NCBI RefSeq assembly: GCF_030450055.1
Contig: NZ_CP118480.1
Coordinates: forward strand, 2,011,415-2,075,414
Direction: 5' to 3'
Source: Gallaecimonas kandeliae
GTDB lineage: Bacteria; Pseudomonadota; Gammaproteobacteria; Enterobacterales; Gallaecimonadaceae
DNA length: 64,000 nt
In this document: positions 39,954 to 48,535 of the stretch, in pieces
How positions within the stretch are numbered: position 1 is the first letter of the stretch
How the letters are laid out: each line of letters starts with the position of its first letter
Position numbers and translations under genes: made by a program
Notes under the pieces: generated by a model
The model's database searches: none
What the model saw: the letters and a program-made list of their open reading frames with translations, nothing else
What the model was told of the DNA's origin: nothing

Positions 39954-40529
39954 ATGCAGTTTCTTTACCCTTCCCTGCTGGCACTGTCACTCATGGGCTG
40001 CAGCCAGCTCCCCGCCGCCGAGGTGCCCTTGCCCTCCCCCGGCCAGGCAAGCCTGGTCGTTTCCGACATCGACGGCACCCTGACCCCAGAGATACTGGCC
40101 GTCAACCAGGCCAGGCCCGATGCCGCCAAGGCCCTGCGCGCCTTTGCCGAAAAGGGGTATCGGATAGTCTATGTCAGCACCCGCATCCCCCTCTTCCAGT
40201 CCGGCCTGCCGGCCTGGCTCAGGAAAAACGGCTTTCCCGAAGGCAGCCTTCACGTCGCCCAAAGCAGCGAGGACAGAGGCAATCCCGCCAGATTCAAGGC
40301 GCAGATCCTCAATGCCTACGTCAAGCAGGGCTGGCGACTGGCCTACGGCTTCGGCGACTCCAGCACCGACTTCGCGGCCTATGCCGCCGCCGGCATTCCC
40401 AAGGAAAGGGTCTTCGCCTTGAAGCGAAAAGGCGCCAAGGACTGCCAGCCGGGCCTCTACCAGCGCTGCCTCAGCAGCTGGACCCAATTACTGCCCTATA
40501 TCGCCAAGGACGTCGCCACCGCCAAGTAG
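39954..40529 (+). CDS. HAD-superfamily phosphatase-like lipoprotein
   Basis: A 191-residue protein with a lipoprotein signal (LALSLMGC) and a HAD domain: VVSDIDGTLT with the nucleophilic Asp and general acid Asp, YVSTRIPLFQSGLP as motif II, and GFGDSSTDFAAYAAAGI as motif IV. The sequence resembles the LNS2/lipin-type HAD proteins, so a phosphatidate-like or other lipid phosphate substrate at the envelope is conceivable. The ATG at 39954 (AAAGGA upstream) gives the signal peptide directly. Confidence 0.83.
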   Translation: MQFLYPSLLALSLMGCSQLPAAEVPLPSPGQASLVVSDIDGTLTPEILAVNQARPDAAKALRAFAEKGYRIVYVSTRIPLFQSGLPAWLRKNGFPEGSLHVAQSSEDRGNPARFKAQILNAYVKQGWRLAYGFGDSSTDFAAYAAAGIPKERVFALKRKGAKDCQPGLYQRCLSSWTQLLPYIAKDVATAK

Positions 40530-40642
40530 CAGCGGCTGATCCCGTTTGGGCAGCAGGGAAAGATTGTCCACTGCCAACCCGCGGCTTTGCAGCCGCTGAG
40601 CCAAGCGCCGCCCTCATTCAACCCTGGTAAGAAAGCCAAACC

Positions 40643-41007
40643 TTGTTAGAGATAGTACTGTCCCTGCTCGGGGAGTTTTTCCTCGAGCTCTTCGGTGAGT
40701 TGCTGGTGGAATTGGGCTCCCATGCCTGGTCCAAAGGCGCCAAGAAGCCCATCAGCCCCTGGCTGGGCGCCTGATATTTTGTGCTGATAGGCGTCGGGCT
40801 CGGCGCCGTCAGCCTGGCGCTGCTACCCAAGCTGCTGGTGGCTGCTCAACCTCGCCATCACCCCAATCGCCGCCGGCCTCTGCATGGCGGGCATGGGGGA
40901 TGTGGCGGGCCAAGAGAGGGCAGGTACGGCTGCAGATAGACCATTTCGGCTACGGCTACCTCTTGGCCCTATCCCTGGCGCTGGTGCGCTTTTCCTTCGC
41001 CGGCTAA
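40643..41007 (+). pseudogene. degenerate gene for a small membrane protein
   Basis: A coding-like stretch from the TTG at 40643 reads LLEIVLSLLGEFFLELFGEL and continues to WLGA, where a TGA interrupts it. It resumes in frame (YFVLIGVGLGAVSLALLPKL), then needs two further frameshifts to continue to RLQIDHFGYGYLLALSLALV and stop at 41005-41007. One stop and two frame changes in 120 codons show it is broken. The original product would have been a membrane protein of about 120 residues of unknown function. Confidence 0.7.
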
Positions 41008-41087
41008 GGCCTTCGTGCAAGCTTGCGCTGGATCAGTGCGGCTATCTCGGCTAGAGCTTTCAATGGCCTTTTGTGCAAGGAGCCCCT

Positions 41088-41504
41088 ATGAAAACCGTCG
41101 CCGACATCATGACCCGGGATCTCATCACCCTGCCCCTTGGCAGCACCCTGCTGGACGCCCACGACCTGATGCGGGAGAAAGGCATCCGCCATATCCCGGT
41201 CATGGACGGGGAGCGCTTCGCCGGCATCCTCACCCAGAAGATCATCATGGCCAGCGTGATCCGGCTGCTGGTGAAATACGGCGGCAACGCCCTGGAACGC
41301 CGGGAAGGCCAGCTGCCGGTGGCGGAGCTGATGGCCACCGACTGCGCCACCCTGGCCCCTGACCAGCCCTTGGACCAGGTGGCGGACTTTTTCCTCGCCC
41401 ACAAACACGGCTGCCTGCCGGTGCTGGAAAAAAGCGGCACCCTGGTGGGGATCCTCACCTCCTCCGACTTCGTGCGCCTCTGCCAGCAGCTGCTGAAGGG
41501 CTGA
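41088..41504 (+). CDS. CBS-domain pair protein
   Basis: A 138-residue protein consisting of two CBS motifs: KTVADIMTRDLITLPLGSTL with GIRHIPVMDGERFAGILT, and VAELMATDCATLAPDQPLDQ with HGCLPVLEKSGTLVGILTSS. Such stand-alone CBS pairs sense adenosine nucleotides and regulate partner enzymes or channels; no partner is linked here. AAGGAG precedes the ATG at 41088. An intrinsic terminator follows. Confidence 0.9.
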   Translation: MKTVADIMTRDLITLPLGSTLLDAHDLMREKGIRHIPVMDGERFAGILTQKIIMASVIRLLVKYGGNALERREGQLPVAELMATDCATLAPDQPLDQVADFFLAHKHGCLPVLEKSGTLVGILTSSDFVRLCQQLLKG

Positions 41505-41515
41505 TCGCCTGGCAT

Positions 41516-41543
41516 GAAAAAGCCCGCGCAGGCGGGCTTTTTC
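41516..41543 (+). terminator. bidirectional intrinsic terminator
   Basis: Stem AAAAAGCCCGC / GCGGGCTTTTT between the CBS gene and the convergent TetR gene. Confidence 0.9.
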
Positions 41544-42168
41544 ATGGCCGGATGATCAAGTCCAGCACCTGCCTGAATTCTCCCTTCAGCTGCGCCAGGG
41601 GCGCCGGCCCCTCCAACAGGGCCCGCTGCAACTGGTAGCGGAAGGCCCCTTCGAGCATGGCAAAGCGCAGCGCCAGATCCCCAGGCGGGTTCAAGCGGGC
41701 GGCCTGGACAGCCAAAGCCAGGGTTTCCATCAGCTTGGCTTCGATCTCGGCCACCACGGGGCGGAAGGCCGGATCGAAGAGGGCCTGGGCGCGGATGTCG
41801 TACCAGAGCCTGTGGGTGGAATGTTCCTCTTTGATGGACAGGGCCAGTGCCTCGGCAAAGCGCCCCAACACCGCCTCTGGCCCGTCCTCACCCACCAGGG
41901 CGCCCGAGATCCGGGCCAGGAACTGCGCCTTGTAGAGCTGGACGCAGTAGGTGATGAGCTCCGTCTTGTCGACGAAGTAGTAGGTCAGGCTGCCGAGGGA
42001 CAGCCCGGACTGCTGGGCTATGTCCCTCAGGGTGGTGTTGGCGTAGCCAAGTTGCTTGAGCGTATCCAGGGTGCTGGCCGCTATCTCGGCTTTCTTGGCT
42101 TCGCGCTTCTGGCGCTTGCGCTCGGCGCGTTCGGTCAGCTTGTCAGGGCCTTGCTGCATCCCGTCCAT
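41542..42168 (-). CDS. TetR family transcriptional regulator
   Basis: A 208-residue repressor. The N-terminal domain holds the TetR helix-turn-helix (LGYANTTLRDIAQQSGLSLG, SLTYYFVDKTELITY). The ligand domain (about 80-200) is helical. It overlaps no gene but begins 11 bases after the aldehyde dehydrogenase stop on the same strand, so it is the last gene of a GMC oxidase/ALDH/TetR run and probably controls it in response to the alcohol or aldehyde substrate. Confidence 0.9.
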   Translation of the reverse strand: MDGMQQGPDKLTERAERKRQKREAKKAEIAASTLDTLKQLGYANTTLRDIAQQSGLSLGSLTYYFVDKTELITYCVQLYKAQFLARISGALVGEDGPEAVLGRFAEALALSIKEEHSTHRLWYDIRAQALFDPAFRPVVAEIEAKLMETLALAVQAARLNPPGDLALRFAMLEGAFRYQLQRALLEGPAPLAQLKGEFRQVLDLIIRP

Positions 42169-42178
42169 CCGTTAGCCG

Positions 42179-43912
42179 TCATCCCAACAGGGCGTTGAAA
42201 AAGATGCGCGGCAGTTTGAACCAGCTGGGCCGGTATTGGAAGGCCACCAGCAGTTTACCCACCTGGTGCTGTCGGCTGTGGGTGATGAACCAAGGCGGCC
42301 GCGGCAGCAGGCTGAACTGGCCTGACAGCAGGCCCCTCGGGAAGGGCCTGAAAGGCGCCTCCACCACGCAGCGCTCCACCTTGTCGAACATCAGGCAGTT
42401 GTGGACATGGCCTATGCCGCTCTGGGCATCTGCCAAGGTATGGCCTGGGAAGGCGCCCCAGGGACAGGTGGCCAGCAGGAAGCCGAGGCCGGACCAGGCG
42501 TTGACGGCGATGGTGCCGTAGCGCAGCTCGGCGATGATCGCCTCGAAGCGGGCACGGCCCAGGGCCTTGAGGGTCTTGGGGTGGATGAGGATATTGGCCC
42601 CCAGGGTGCCGTGCAGCTGTTCGTTGGCGTAGCGGATGGCGCTGCGCAGGTAGCTTTCGGCATCCTCGGCTTCCAGCTCTGTGACCGACAGGGCCGGGGC
42701 GAACACCTCCTGGTGGCGGAAATAGTCGGCCTCTTCGGTTTTGGTCATCACCAGGGCCGGGGCCTGGCCGCGCCGGATCTGTTCCACCTGGCGGCCCTGG
42801 CCGGCAAAGGCCTCGAGGCGCGCCTCGGCGCCGGGGTAATAGGCGGGCCTGGTGGAGCGGGCAATTTGCTCCTTGGTGGCGGCCAGTAACGCCTCGCCCT
42901 GCGCCCAGCCCTTAGGCATCACCAGCACCTGGCAGGCGATGCAGTTGAAACCGGAGTTGTGCAGCTTTTGGGTGGCCAGGTGCTCGGCCTGGAAGGCGAT
43001 ATCGGCCTGGCTCCAGGGGCCCGGCACCACTATGGTGGGGCAGACGGCGCCAAGCTCTGAGGTGATCTTCTTCCCAAGGCGCGGGGTGCCTTGCCGGCGG
43101 TTGCGCTCCCCCTCCTCTCCCGGGCCCCAGACGATGAGATCATGGGTAGCCTGGGAGCCGGTGATGTGGATCTCGTCCACCAGGGGGTGGTTGCACAGGT
43201 AGGCCCCCTCGGCCCCGCCGCCTTTCATGACGCGCACTAAGCCGCGGCGGATGAGCGGCGCCAGCGCCTGCTCCAGGAAGGGGGTCAGGTAGTCGTTGAC
43301 CGGGTTCATCTTCAAAAGCGCCACCTGGTTTTCCACGAACAGCTTGTGGAACACATCCAGGGGAGCTATGGCGGCGATGTTGCCGGCCCCCAGCACCAGG
43401 GCCACCTTGCCTTCACGTTCGGCTGGCGAAACATCGTGGGCGCCGGCCACATTGTCCTTGAGGTTGGCCTTGTTGACCCCTTGCTGCATCCAGATCTCCG
43501 CCGTCACCCCCGACAGCAGCAATTGGTCCCAGAACGAATGGGGCATGACCTTGGCGGCCAACTGGCCCGTCGGCAAGGTGCGGGTCGGCACGGCGTCGAT
43601 GTGCTCCTTGCCGTCCAGCATCGATAGGGCGTGGATAAGGCCGTTGCAGCCCGCCATCAGGGCGTAGGGACCGGAGATCCACTCCTCCCCCACCAGGGGC
43701 GAGTCGGCCGGCAACTGCTTTTGCCTGCCGGCCGCCAGGGCCCAGTCTTCGGCCACGGCCATCAGGGCATCCTTGACCTCTTCCAAGAGCGCAACGCGCT
43801 CCTTGCTCGGCAGGCGCGCCCAGTCGTCCTTGGCACCGTGAAGCACGGCCAGGGCCTCGTCATAGGGGGCGAAGGGGGCGGCCTCGCCTGCTGCCTTCAA
43901 CTGCTCGCTCAT
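42179..43912 (-). CDS. aldehyde dehydrogenase family protein
   Basis: A 577-residue aldehyde dehydrogenase-fold protein, about 80 residues longer than usual. The NAD-binding part contains VALVLGAGNIAAIAPLDVFH and EIHITGSQATHDL, the catalytic glutamate region KKITSELGAVCPTIV and the nucleophilic cysteine in NSGFNCIACQVLVMP. The extra C-terminal tail (PRPPWFITHSRQHQVGKLL and beyond) is amphipathic and may touch the membrane. The ATG overlaps the stop of the GMC oxidoreductase gene upstream by four bases. Together the two would oxidise an alcohol to an acid. Confidence 0.88.
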   Translation of the reverse strand: MSEQLKAAGEAAPFAPYDEALAVLHGAKDDWARLPSKERVALLEEVKDALMAVAEDWALAAGRQKQLPADSPLVGEEWISGPYALMAGCNGLIHALSMLDGKEHIDAVPTRTLPTGQLAAKVMPHSFWDQLLLSGVTAEIWMQQGVNKANLKDNVAGAHDVSPAEREGKVALVLGAGNIAAIAPLDVFHKLFVENQVALLKMNPVNDYLTPFLEQALAPLIRRGLVRVMKGGGAEGAYLCNHPLVDEIHITGSQATHDLIVWGPGEEGERNRRQGTPRLGKKITSELGAVCPTIVVPGPWSQADIAFQAEHLATQKLHNSGFNCIACQVLVMPKGWAQGEALLAATKEQIARSTRPAYYPGAEARLEAFAGQGRQVEQIRRGQAPALVMTKTEEADYFRHQEVFAPALSVTELEAEDAESYLRSAIRYANEQLHGTLGANILIHPKTLKALGRARFEAIIAELRYGTIAVNAWSGLGFLLATCPWGAFPGHTLADAQSGIGHVHNCLMFDKVERCVVEAPFRPFPRGLLSGQFSLLPRPPWFITHSRQHQVGKLLVAFQYRPSWFKLPRIFFNALLG

Positions 43913-45564
43913 GCTTTGTCTCCTTCGCCGGCCAGGGGCTTGCGGCCCAGGATCAGGTCGGCGGCCTTCTCGGCGATCATGATGGTGGGGGCATTGGTGT
44001 TGCCGCTGACGAGCTTGGGCATCACCGAGGCGTCCACCACCCTCAGCCCTTCCAGGCCGTGCACCTTGAGCTCAGGGTCTACCACCGCCATCTCGTCGGT
44101 GCCCATCTTGCAGGTGCCTATGGGGTGGTAGATGGTGTCCGCCCTTTGGCGGATCAGGGCTTCCCAGTCGGCGTCGGTCATGCCGTCCCGCACCCCGAAG
44201 ATCTCTTTCTTGCGATAAGGGGCCAGGGCCGGGGCCGGGGCCAGCATGATCTCCCTAGTCAGCTTGGCACCCTTGATGAGGGCCTCCAGATCCCGCCTGT
44301 CGTCCAGAAACTTGGGGTCTATGCCGGGAGCGGCCAGGGGGTCGGCCGATTGCAGGAAGACAGAGCCCCGGGAATGGGGGTGCAGTTGGCAGACGTGGCA
44401 GGAATAACCGTAACCCAGGTGCAGCTTGCGGGCATGGTCGTCGACGATGCCGATGACGAAATGCAGTTGCAGATCGGGCCTGTCCAGGCCGGGGTCTGAC
44501 TTGATGAAGGCGGCCCCTTCGGCAAAGGGGGTGGCCATCATGCCGCTGCCGTCCTTTCGCCAGCGCAGCAGGTGCTTGATGACATTGAGGCTGCCCATCA
44601 GGCCTATACCGAAGTTGTCGGTGTCGGCCGTCTTGTAGGCCAGGGTGAGATCCAGGTGGTCCTGGAGGTTCTGACCGACGCCGGGCAGCGCGTGGACCAT
44701 CTCGATGCCGTGGGGCTGGATGTCCTCTGGCCGCCCCACCCCTGAGAGCTGCAGCAGCTGCGGCGAGCCGAAGGCGCCGCCGCTTAAGATCACCTCTTTG
44801 CGGGCCAGCACCACCTTGTCTTCCTGGCCCTGGCGGTAGGCGACGCCTGTCGCCTTCTTGTCCTTGAAGAGGACCTTGGTGGCGTTGGCGCTTGTGATGA
44901 TGTGGAGGTTGGGGCGCCCCTCATTTGGATGCAGGTAGGCGGCGGCAGCGGAGCAGCGCTGGCCGCGCTTGGCACCGTCGTGGAACTGGGTGACCTGGTA
45001 GAGCCCTACCCCCTCGTTGTCGCCGCGGTTGAAGTCGTCCACCTCTTGGATCTGGCGCTCTTTGGCGGCCTCGATGAAAGCACGGGTGACGGGGCGCGGG
45101 GAGCGCTGCTCGCTGACCTGCAAGGGGCCCTCGCCGCCGTGGAAGGCGTCGCTGCCGCGCTCGTTGGCCTCGGCGCGGCGGAAATAAGGCAACACCTCCT
45201 GCCAGGACCAGCCTTCACAGCCCAGTGCCGCCCAGTCGTCATAGTCGCGCTCATGGCCGCGGATATAGAGCATGGCGTTGATGGCCGAGGAGCCTCCCAG
45301 GCACTTGCCGCGGGGCTGGTAGCCCTTGCGGCCCTTGAGGCCGGCCTGGGGCACCGTCTCGAAGGCCCAGTTGTTGAGCTTGCCGTAACCGGGCAGCACG
45401 GCGACCACGGCCGCCGGCATCCGGACCAGCAGGCTCTTACCGGCGCCCCCCGCCTCCAAGAGGCAGACCTGGTTGCCGGGATCCTCGCTGAGCCTGGAGG
45501 CCAGGGTCGCCCCGGCCGAGCCCCCGCCGACGATGACGTAGTCGTATTCCATTCTTTGCCCCAT
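43909..45564 (-). CDS. GMC family FAD-dependent alcohol/choline dehydrogenase
   Basis: A 551-residue glucose-methanol-choline oxidoreductase. YDYVIVGGGSAGATLASRLS with the ADP-binding Gly-rich loop is at the N-terminus, GKCLGGSSAINAMLYIRG and GAFGSPQLLQLSGVG are GMC signatures 1 and 2, and YHPIGTCKMG contains the active-site histidine region, with the second base in VSGNTNAPTIMIAEK. It resembles AlkJ/BetA-like membrane-associated alcohol dehydrogenases. An internal ATG at 45552 is a possible alternative start. With the downstream ALDH and TetR genes it forms an alcohol-oxidation operon; the natural alcohol is not known. Confidence 0.92.
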   Translation of the reverse strand: MGQRMEYDYVIVGGGSAGATLASRLSEDPGNQVCLLEAGGAGKSLLVRMPAAVVAVLPGYGKLNNWAFETVPQAGLKGRKGYQPRGKCLGGSSAINAMLYIRGHERDYDDWAALGCEGWSWQEVLPYFRRAEANERGSDAFHGGEGPLQVSEQRSPRPVTRAFIEAAKERQIQEVDDFNRGDNEGVGLYQVTQFHDGAKRGQRCSAAAAYLHPNEGRPNLHIITSANATKVLFKDKKATGVAYRQGQEDKVVLARKEVILSGGAFGSPQLLQLSGVGRPEDIQPHGIEMVHALPGVGQNLQDHLDLTLAYKTADTDNFGIGLMGSLNVIKHLLRWRKDGSGMMATPFAEGAAFIKSDPGLDRPDLQLHFVIGIVDDHARKLHLGYGYSCHVCQLHPHSRGSVFLQSADPLAAPGIDPKFLDDRRDLEALIKGAKLTREIMLAPAPALAPYRKKEIFGVRDGMTDADWEALIRQRADTIYHPIGTCKMGTDEMAVVDPELKVHGLEGLRVVDASVMPKLVSGNTNAPTIMIAEKAADLILGRKPLAGEGDKA

Positions 45565-45726
45565 TGGATGTTCTGCTGATGTTATGGATTTTTAATAATT
45601 CATTTTGTTCATCTGTACAAATTTTTTGTTCCGTTTTTTGAGTGGCGCCGCCCTGGCCAGGCAAAAGCCTTGGCGAGACCATGTGGAGCTGTCTTGGAAA
45701 GGAAACCGGGATGCCAGGGGCAGAAA

Positions 45727-45755
45727 AGAAAAGGGCCCGCTAGGGGCCCTTTTTT
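45727..45755 (-). terminator. intrinsic terminator after ribE
   Basis: On the minus strand: GGGCCC / GGGCCC stem with a five-base loop followed by TTTTCTTTTC. Confidence 0.8.
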
Positions 45756-45769
45756 GTTCGAGGTCAGGC

Positions 45770-46378
45770 CTAGCCGCGGGCGGCCAACACCCGCTCGACG
45801 GTGTCGACTATGGCCTGGGTCTGGGGATCGATCTCGATGTTGATGGCGTCGCCGACCTGCTTGTCGCCCAGGGTGGTGCGGGCCAGGGTCTCGGGAATGA
45901 GGTTGACCTCGAAGCCGTCGTCATGGACGGCCCCCACCGTCAGGGAGATGCCGTCGACGCCGATGTAGCCCTTGGCCAGCACGTACTTGCGCCAGGGCGC
46001 CGGCAGGCTGAACCTCAGGGTGCGGTTGTCGGGGCTTTGCCGCACCTCGGCCAAGCTGGCGGTGCAGTGGATATGGCCGGACATGGCGTGGCCGCCTATT
46101 TCGTCGCCGAAGCGGGCCGCCCGTTCCAGGTTGACCCAGTCCCCCACCTTGAGGGCGCCGAGGTTGGTCACCCTGAGCGTCTCGCGGATAAGGTCGAAGG
46201 CAACCTCCTGCCCTGCCACCTGGGTCACCGTCAGGCAGCAGCCGTTGTGGGCCACGGAGGCGCCCAGCTCCAGGCCGCCCAGCAGTTCTTGGGGAAAGCG
46301 CACCACATGGGTGCGGAATGCGTCTTTTTCGGTGACGGCCACCAGCTGGCCCTTGCCCTGTACTATGCCGGTAAACAT
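45770..46378 (-). CDS. ribE: riboflavin synthase
   Basis: Dismutates two 6,7-dimethyl-8-ribityllumazines to riboflavin. The 202-residue protein shows the two-lumazine-domain pattern: MFTGIVQGKGQLV, SVAHNGCCLTV and GHAMSGHIH in the first half, KGYIGVDGISLTVG in the second. The start MFTGI is the conserved N-terminus that carries catalytic residues. It stands alone from other rib genes; it overlaps nothing and follows the DnaJ-related gene with a nine-base gap on the same strand. Confidence 0.95.
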   Translation of the reverse strand: MFTGIVQGKGQLVAVTEKDAFRTHVVRFPQELLGGLELGASVAHNGCCLTVTQVAGQEVAFDLIRETLRVTNLGALKVGDWVNLERAARFGDEIGGHAMSGHIHCTASLAEVRQSPDNRTLRFSLPAPWRKYVLAKGYIGVDGISLTVGAVHDDGFEVNLIPETLARTTLGDKQVGDAINIEIDPQTQAIVDTVERVLAARG

Positions 46379-46387
46379 TGAGGCTCC

Positions 46388-46945
46388 TTAACGGCGGCCG
46401 GCCAACTGCTCGAAGGCGCGGCGAATACGGATGAAGTCGCTGCTGTCACCGCCCTTGTCGGGGTGGTGCCGGGCCGCCAGGGCCCGGTAGCGGGCCTTGA
46501 TCATACGCCAGTCGGCGTCCGCTTCCAGCCCCAAAACCGCAAGGGCCTGTTGGCGGCCCTCGAGGCCTGCGTAGCAGCGCCAGAAGGCGGCCAGCAAGGA
46601 TTCCACCTCGGCCTGGCCTGTGCTTTCCAGCTGCTGCCAGTCCAGGTAGTAATCGGCCAGGGGGTCTTGCGGCACCAGGGCCGGGCCCTCTGCCGCCAGG
46701 GGCTGCAACTGGATATGAAGCGCCGAGACGGCCAGCGCCCAGCCCTCGCCCCAGAGCTGCTGGCGCAGCTGATAGAGGCCGTTCATCAGGGCGAAATGGC
46801 GGCGAAACAGGGCCAGCTCCCCCGCCCCTGCCCAGGGTTCGAGGAAGGGATGCCCGGCCAGGGCCTGCAGCAGGGCAAATTCGCTCAGCCCCTGCGGATG
46901 CTCGGCCAGCACCGCCAGTATGGCGTCGTTGAGGGGGTTGTTCAT
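46388..46945 (-). CDS. DnaJ-related protein with C-terminal J domain
   Basis: About 185 residues: an N-terminal DNAJ-related domain (about 1-120, with NGLYQLRQQLWGEGWALAVS) followed by a short J domain at the C-terminus (ADWRMIKARYRALAARHHPD, with the invariant HPD). The protein resembles the DnaJ-related family of Gammaproteobacteria thought to assist Hsp70; no specific client is known. I prefer the ATG at 46945 over a TTG at 46954. Its promoter region is shared with the divergent dacB gene. Confidence 0.85.
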   Translation of the reverse strand: MNNPLNDAILAVLAEHPQGLSEFALLQALAGHPFLEPWAGAGELALFRRHFALMNGLYQLRQQLWGEGWALAVSALHIQLQPLAAEGPALVPQDPLADYYLDWQQLESTGQAEVESLLAAFWRCYAGLEGRQQALAVLGLEADADWRMIKARYRALAARHHPDKGGDSSDFIRIRRAFEQLAGRR

Positions 46946-47027
46946 GACCGGCAAGGTAACACGGCCTGCAAGGCGGGGGCGAACATGGCATCATGGGCCA
47001 GCCCTTTTCCTCAGGATCATCCATTCC

Positions 47028-48446
47028 ATGCGTCATTTCCTGCCCGGCCTGCTGCTGACCCTTTTCTCTCCCCTGCTGCTGGCCGCCGACTGGCAGACCA
47101 TAGTCCAGGAGCGCCCCGCCGGCAGCCAGGTGGCATTGCTGGTGGCCCCGCTGGGCAAGGGCAAGCTCAAGGTGGAATACAACGCCTCCCTCCTGCTGCC
47201 CCCGGCCAGCACCCAGAAGCTGTTCACCGCCACCGCCGCCGAGCTGGTGCTGGGGGACGATTTTCGTTTCGAGACCCGCCTCGAAGGCCGGGGCCACCCC
47301 CAGGGCGGCCAGTGGCAGGGGGATCTGCGGCTGGTGTTCAGCGGCGCCCCTGACCTCAAGCGCGACGACCTGGCCGATCTCCTGGCCAGCCTCAAGGCCA
47401 AGGGGATCCGCAGCATCAGCGGCGACCTCTTCCTCGACGGCAGCGCCTTCGACGGTTACGAGCGGGGCCCGGGCTGGCCCTGGGACAACCTCGGCGTATG
47501 CTACAGCGCCCCGTCCTCCAGCCTGACCTTGGAACACAACTGCGTGGCCGCCAGCCTCGACGCCGGCAAGCCGGGCAGCCAGGCCCGCTTCTACGTGCCG
47601 CCCCACCAGCCGGTGGAGGTGAAAAGCGTCGTCCAGGTGGTGAGCCCGGAGCAGCAACAGCAGAGCCTCTGCGAGCTGATGCTGGACCGCGGCCCAGGCA
47701 ACCATTACCAGCTGCACGGCTGCGTCACCGACGAGCGCAGCGTCTGGCCCCTCAACTTCGCCGTCAACGACACGGCCGCCTATGTGCAGTCGGTGCTGAG
47801 CGCCGAACTCAGCCGCGCCGGCATCCACCTGGACGGGCGGGTGCGCCGCCAGCGCCAACCCGGCAAGCCCTGGCCGCAACTGGCGGTGCTGCGCTCGGCG
47901 CCCCTGGCCGACCTGCTCAAGGAAATGCTGGAGGAGTCGGACAACCTCTTCGCCGACAACATCGCCAAGACCCTGGGCCGCCAGGGCGGCGAGCCGGGCG
48001 ACTTCGCCCGTGGGGTGCGGGCCGTCAAGGCCGCCCTCAAGGACAAGCTGGGCCTGACATTGAATCCTGCCACCATCAAGGACGGCTCTGGGCTGTCCCG
48101 CGACAACCTGGTCAGCCCCCGCCAGCTGGCCACGGTACTGGACTACCTCGCCCAGCATCAGGAGATGGCGGTCTACCAGGGGCTGCCGGTGGCGGGGCTC
48201 TCCGGCACCCTGAAGTTCCGCCACTCCGTGACCCGCCCTCCCCTCAAGGGCAACATCAAGGCCAAGACCGGTACCCTCAACGGCAGCACCAACCTGGCCG
48301 GCTACTTCACCGGTGCCTCGGGCCAGCGCTACCTCTTCGTGCTGATGACCTCTTCCTTGAGCCTCGGGGACGACAGCGACGCGGCCAAGGACCGCCTCAC
48401 CGCCTTCGAGCGCCAGCTGCTGCTGAGCCTCTACCACCAGGGCTGA
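47028..48446 (+). CDS. dacB: D-alanyl-D-alanine carboxypeptidase/endopeptidase (PBP4)
   Basis: A 472-residue periplasmic penicillin-binding protein of class C type 4. A signal peptide (residues 1-20) precedes the catalytic motifs: SxxK at Ser61-Thr-Gln-Lys64 (PASTQKLF), SxN in EESDNLFADN and KTG in IKAKTGTLNG, with a large insert between SxxK and SxN as in DacB. It trims peptidoglycan cross-links and side chains. The ATG at 47028 is followed directly by the signal sequence. Confidence 0.95.
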   Translation: MRHFLPGLLLTLFSPLLLAADWQTIVQERPAGSQVALLVAPLGKGKLKVEYNASLLLPPASTQKLFTATAAELVLGDDFRFETRLEGRGHPQGGQWQGDLRLVFSGAPDLKRDDLADLLASLKAKGIRSISGDLFLDGSAFDGYERGPGWPWDNLGVCYSAPSSSLTLEHNCVAASLDAGKPGSQARFYVPPHQPVEVKSVVQVVSPEQQQQSLCELMLDRGPGNHYQLHGCVTDERSVWPLNFAVNDTAAYVQSVLSAELSRAGIHLDGRVRRQRQPGKPWPQLAVLRSAPLADLLKEMLEESDNLFADNIAKTLGRQGGEPGDFARGVRAVKAALKDKLGLTLNPATIKDGSGLSRDNLVSPRQLATVLDYLAQHQEMAVYQGLPVAGLSGTLKFRHSVTRPPLKGNIKAKTGTLNGSTNLAGYFTGASGQRYLFVLMTSSLSLGDDSDAAKDRLTAFERQLLLSLYHQG

Positions 48447-48535
48447 ACGCCCCTCAAGGGGCATTGGTCGATTAAGGGGTGGCGGCCCGCCCCCCCTGCC
48501 TTACAATGGCCGGTTCCAACTTCAGGATGCCGTTT

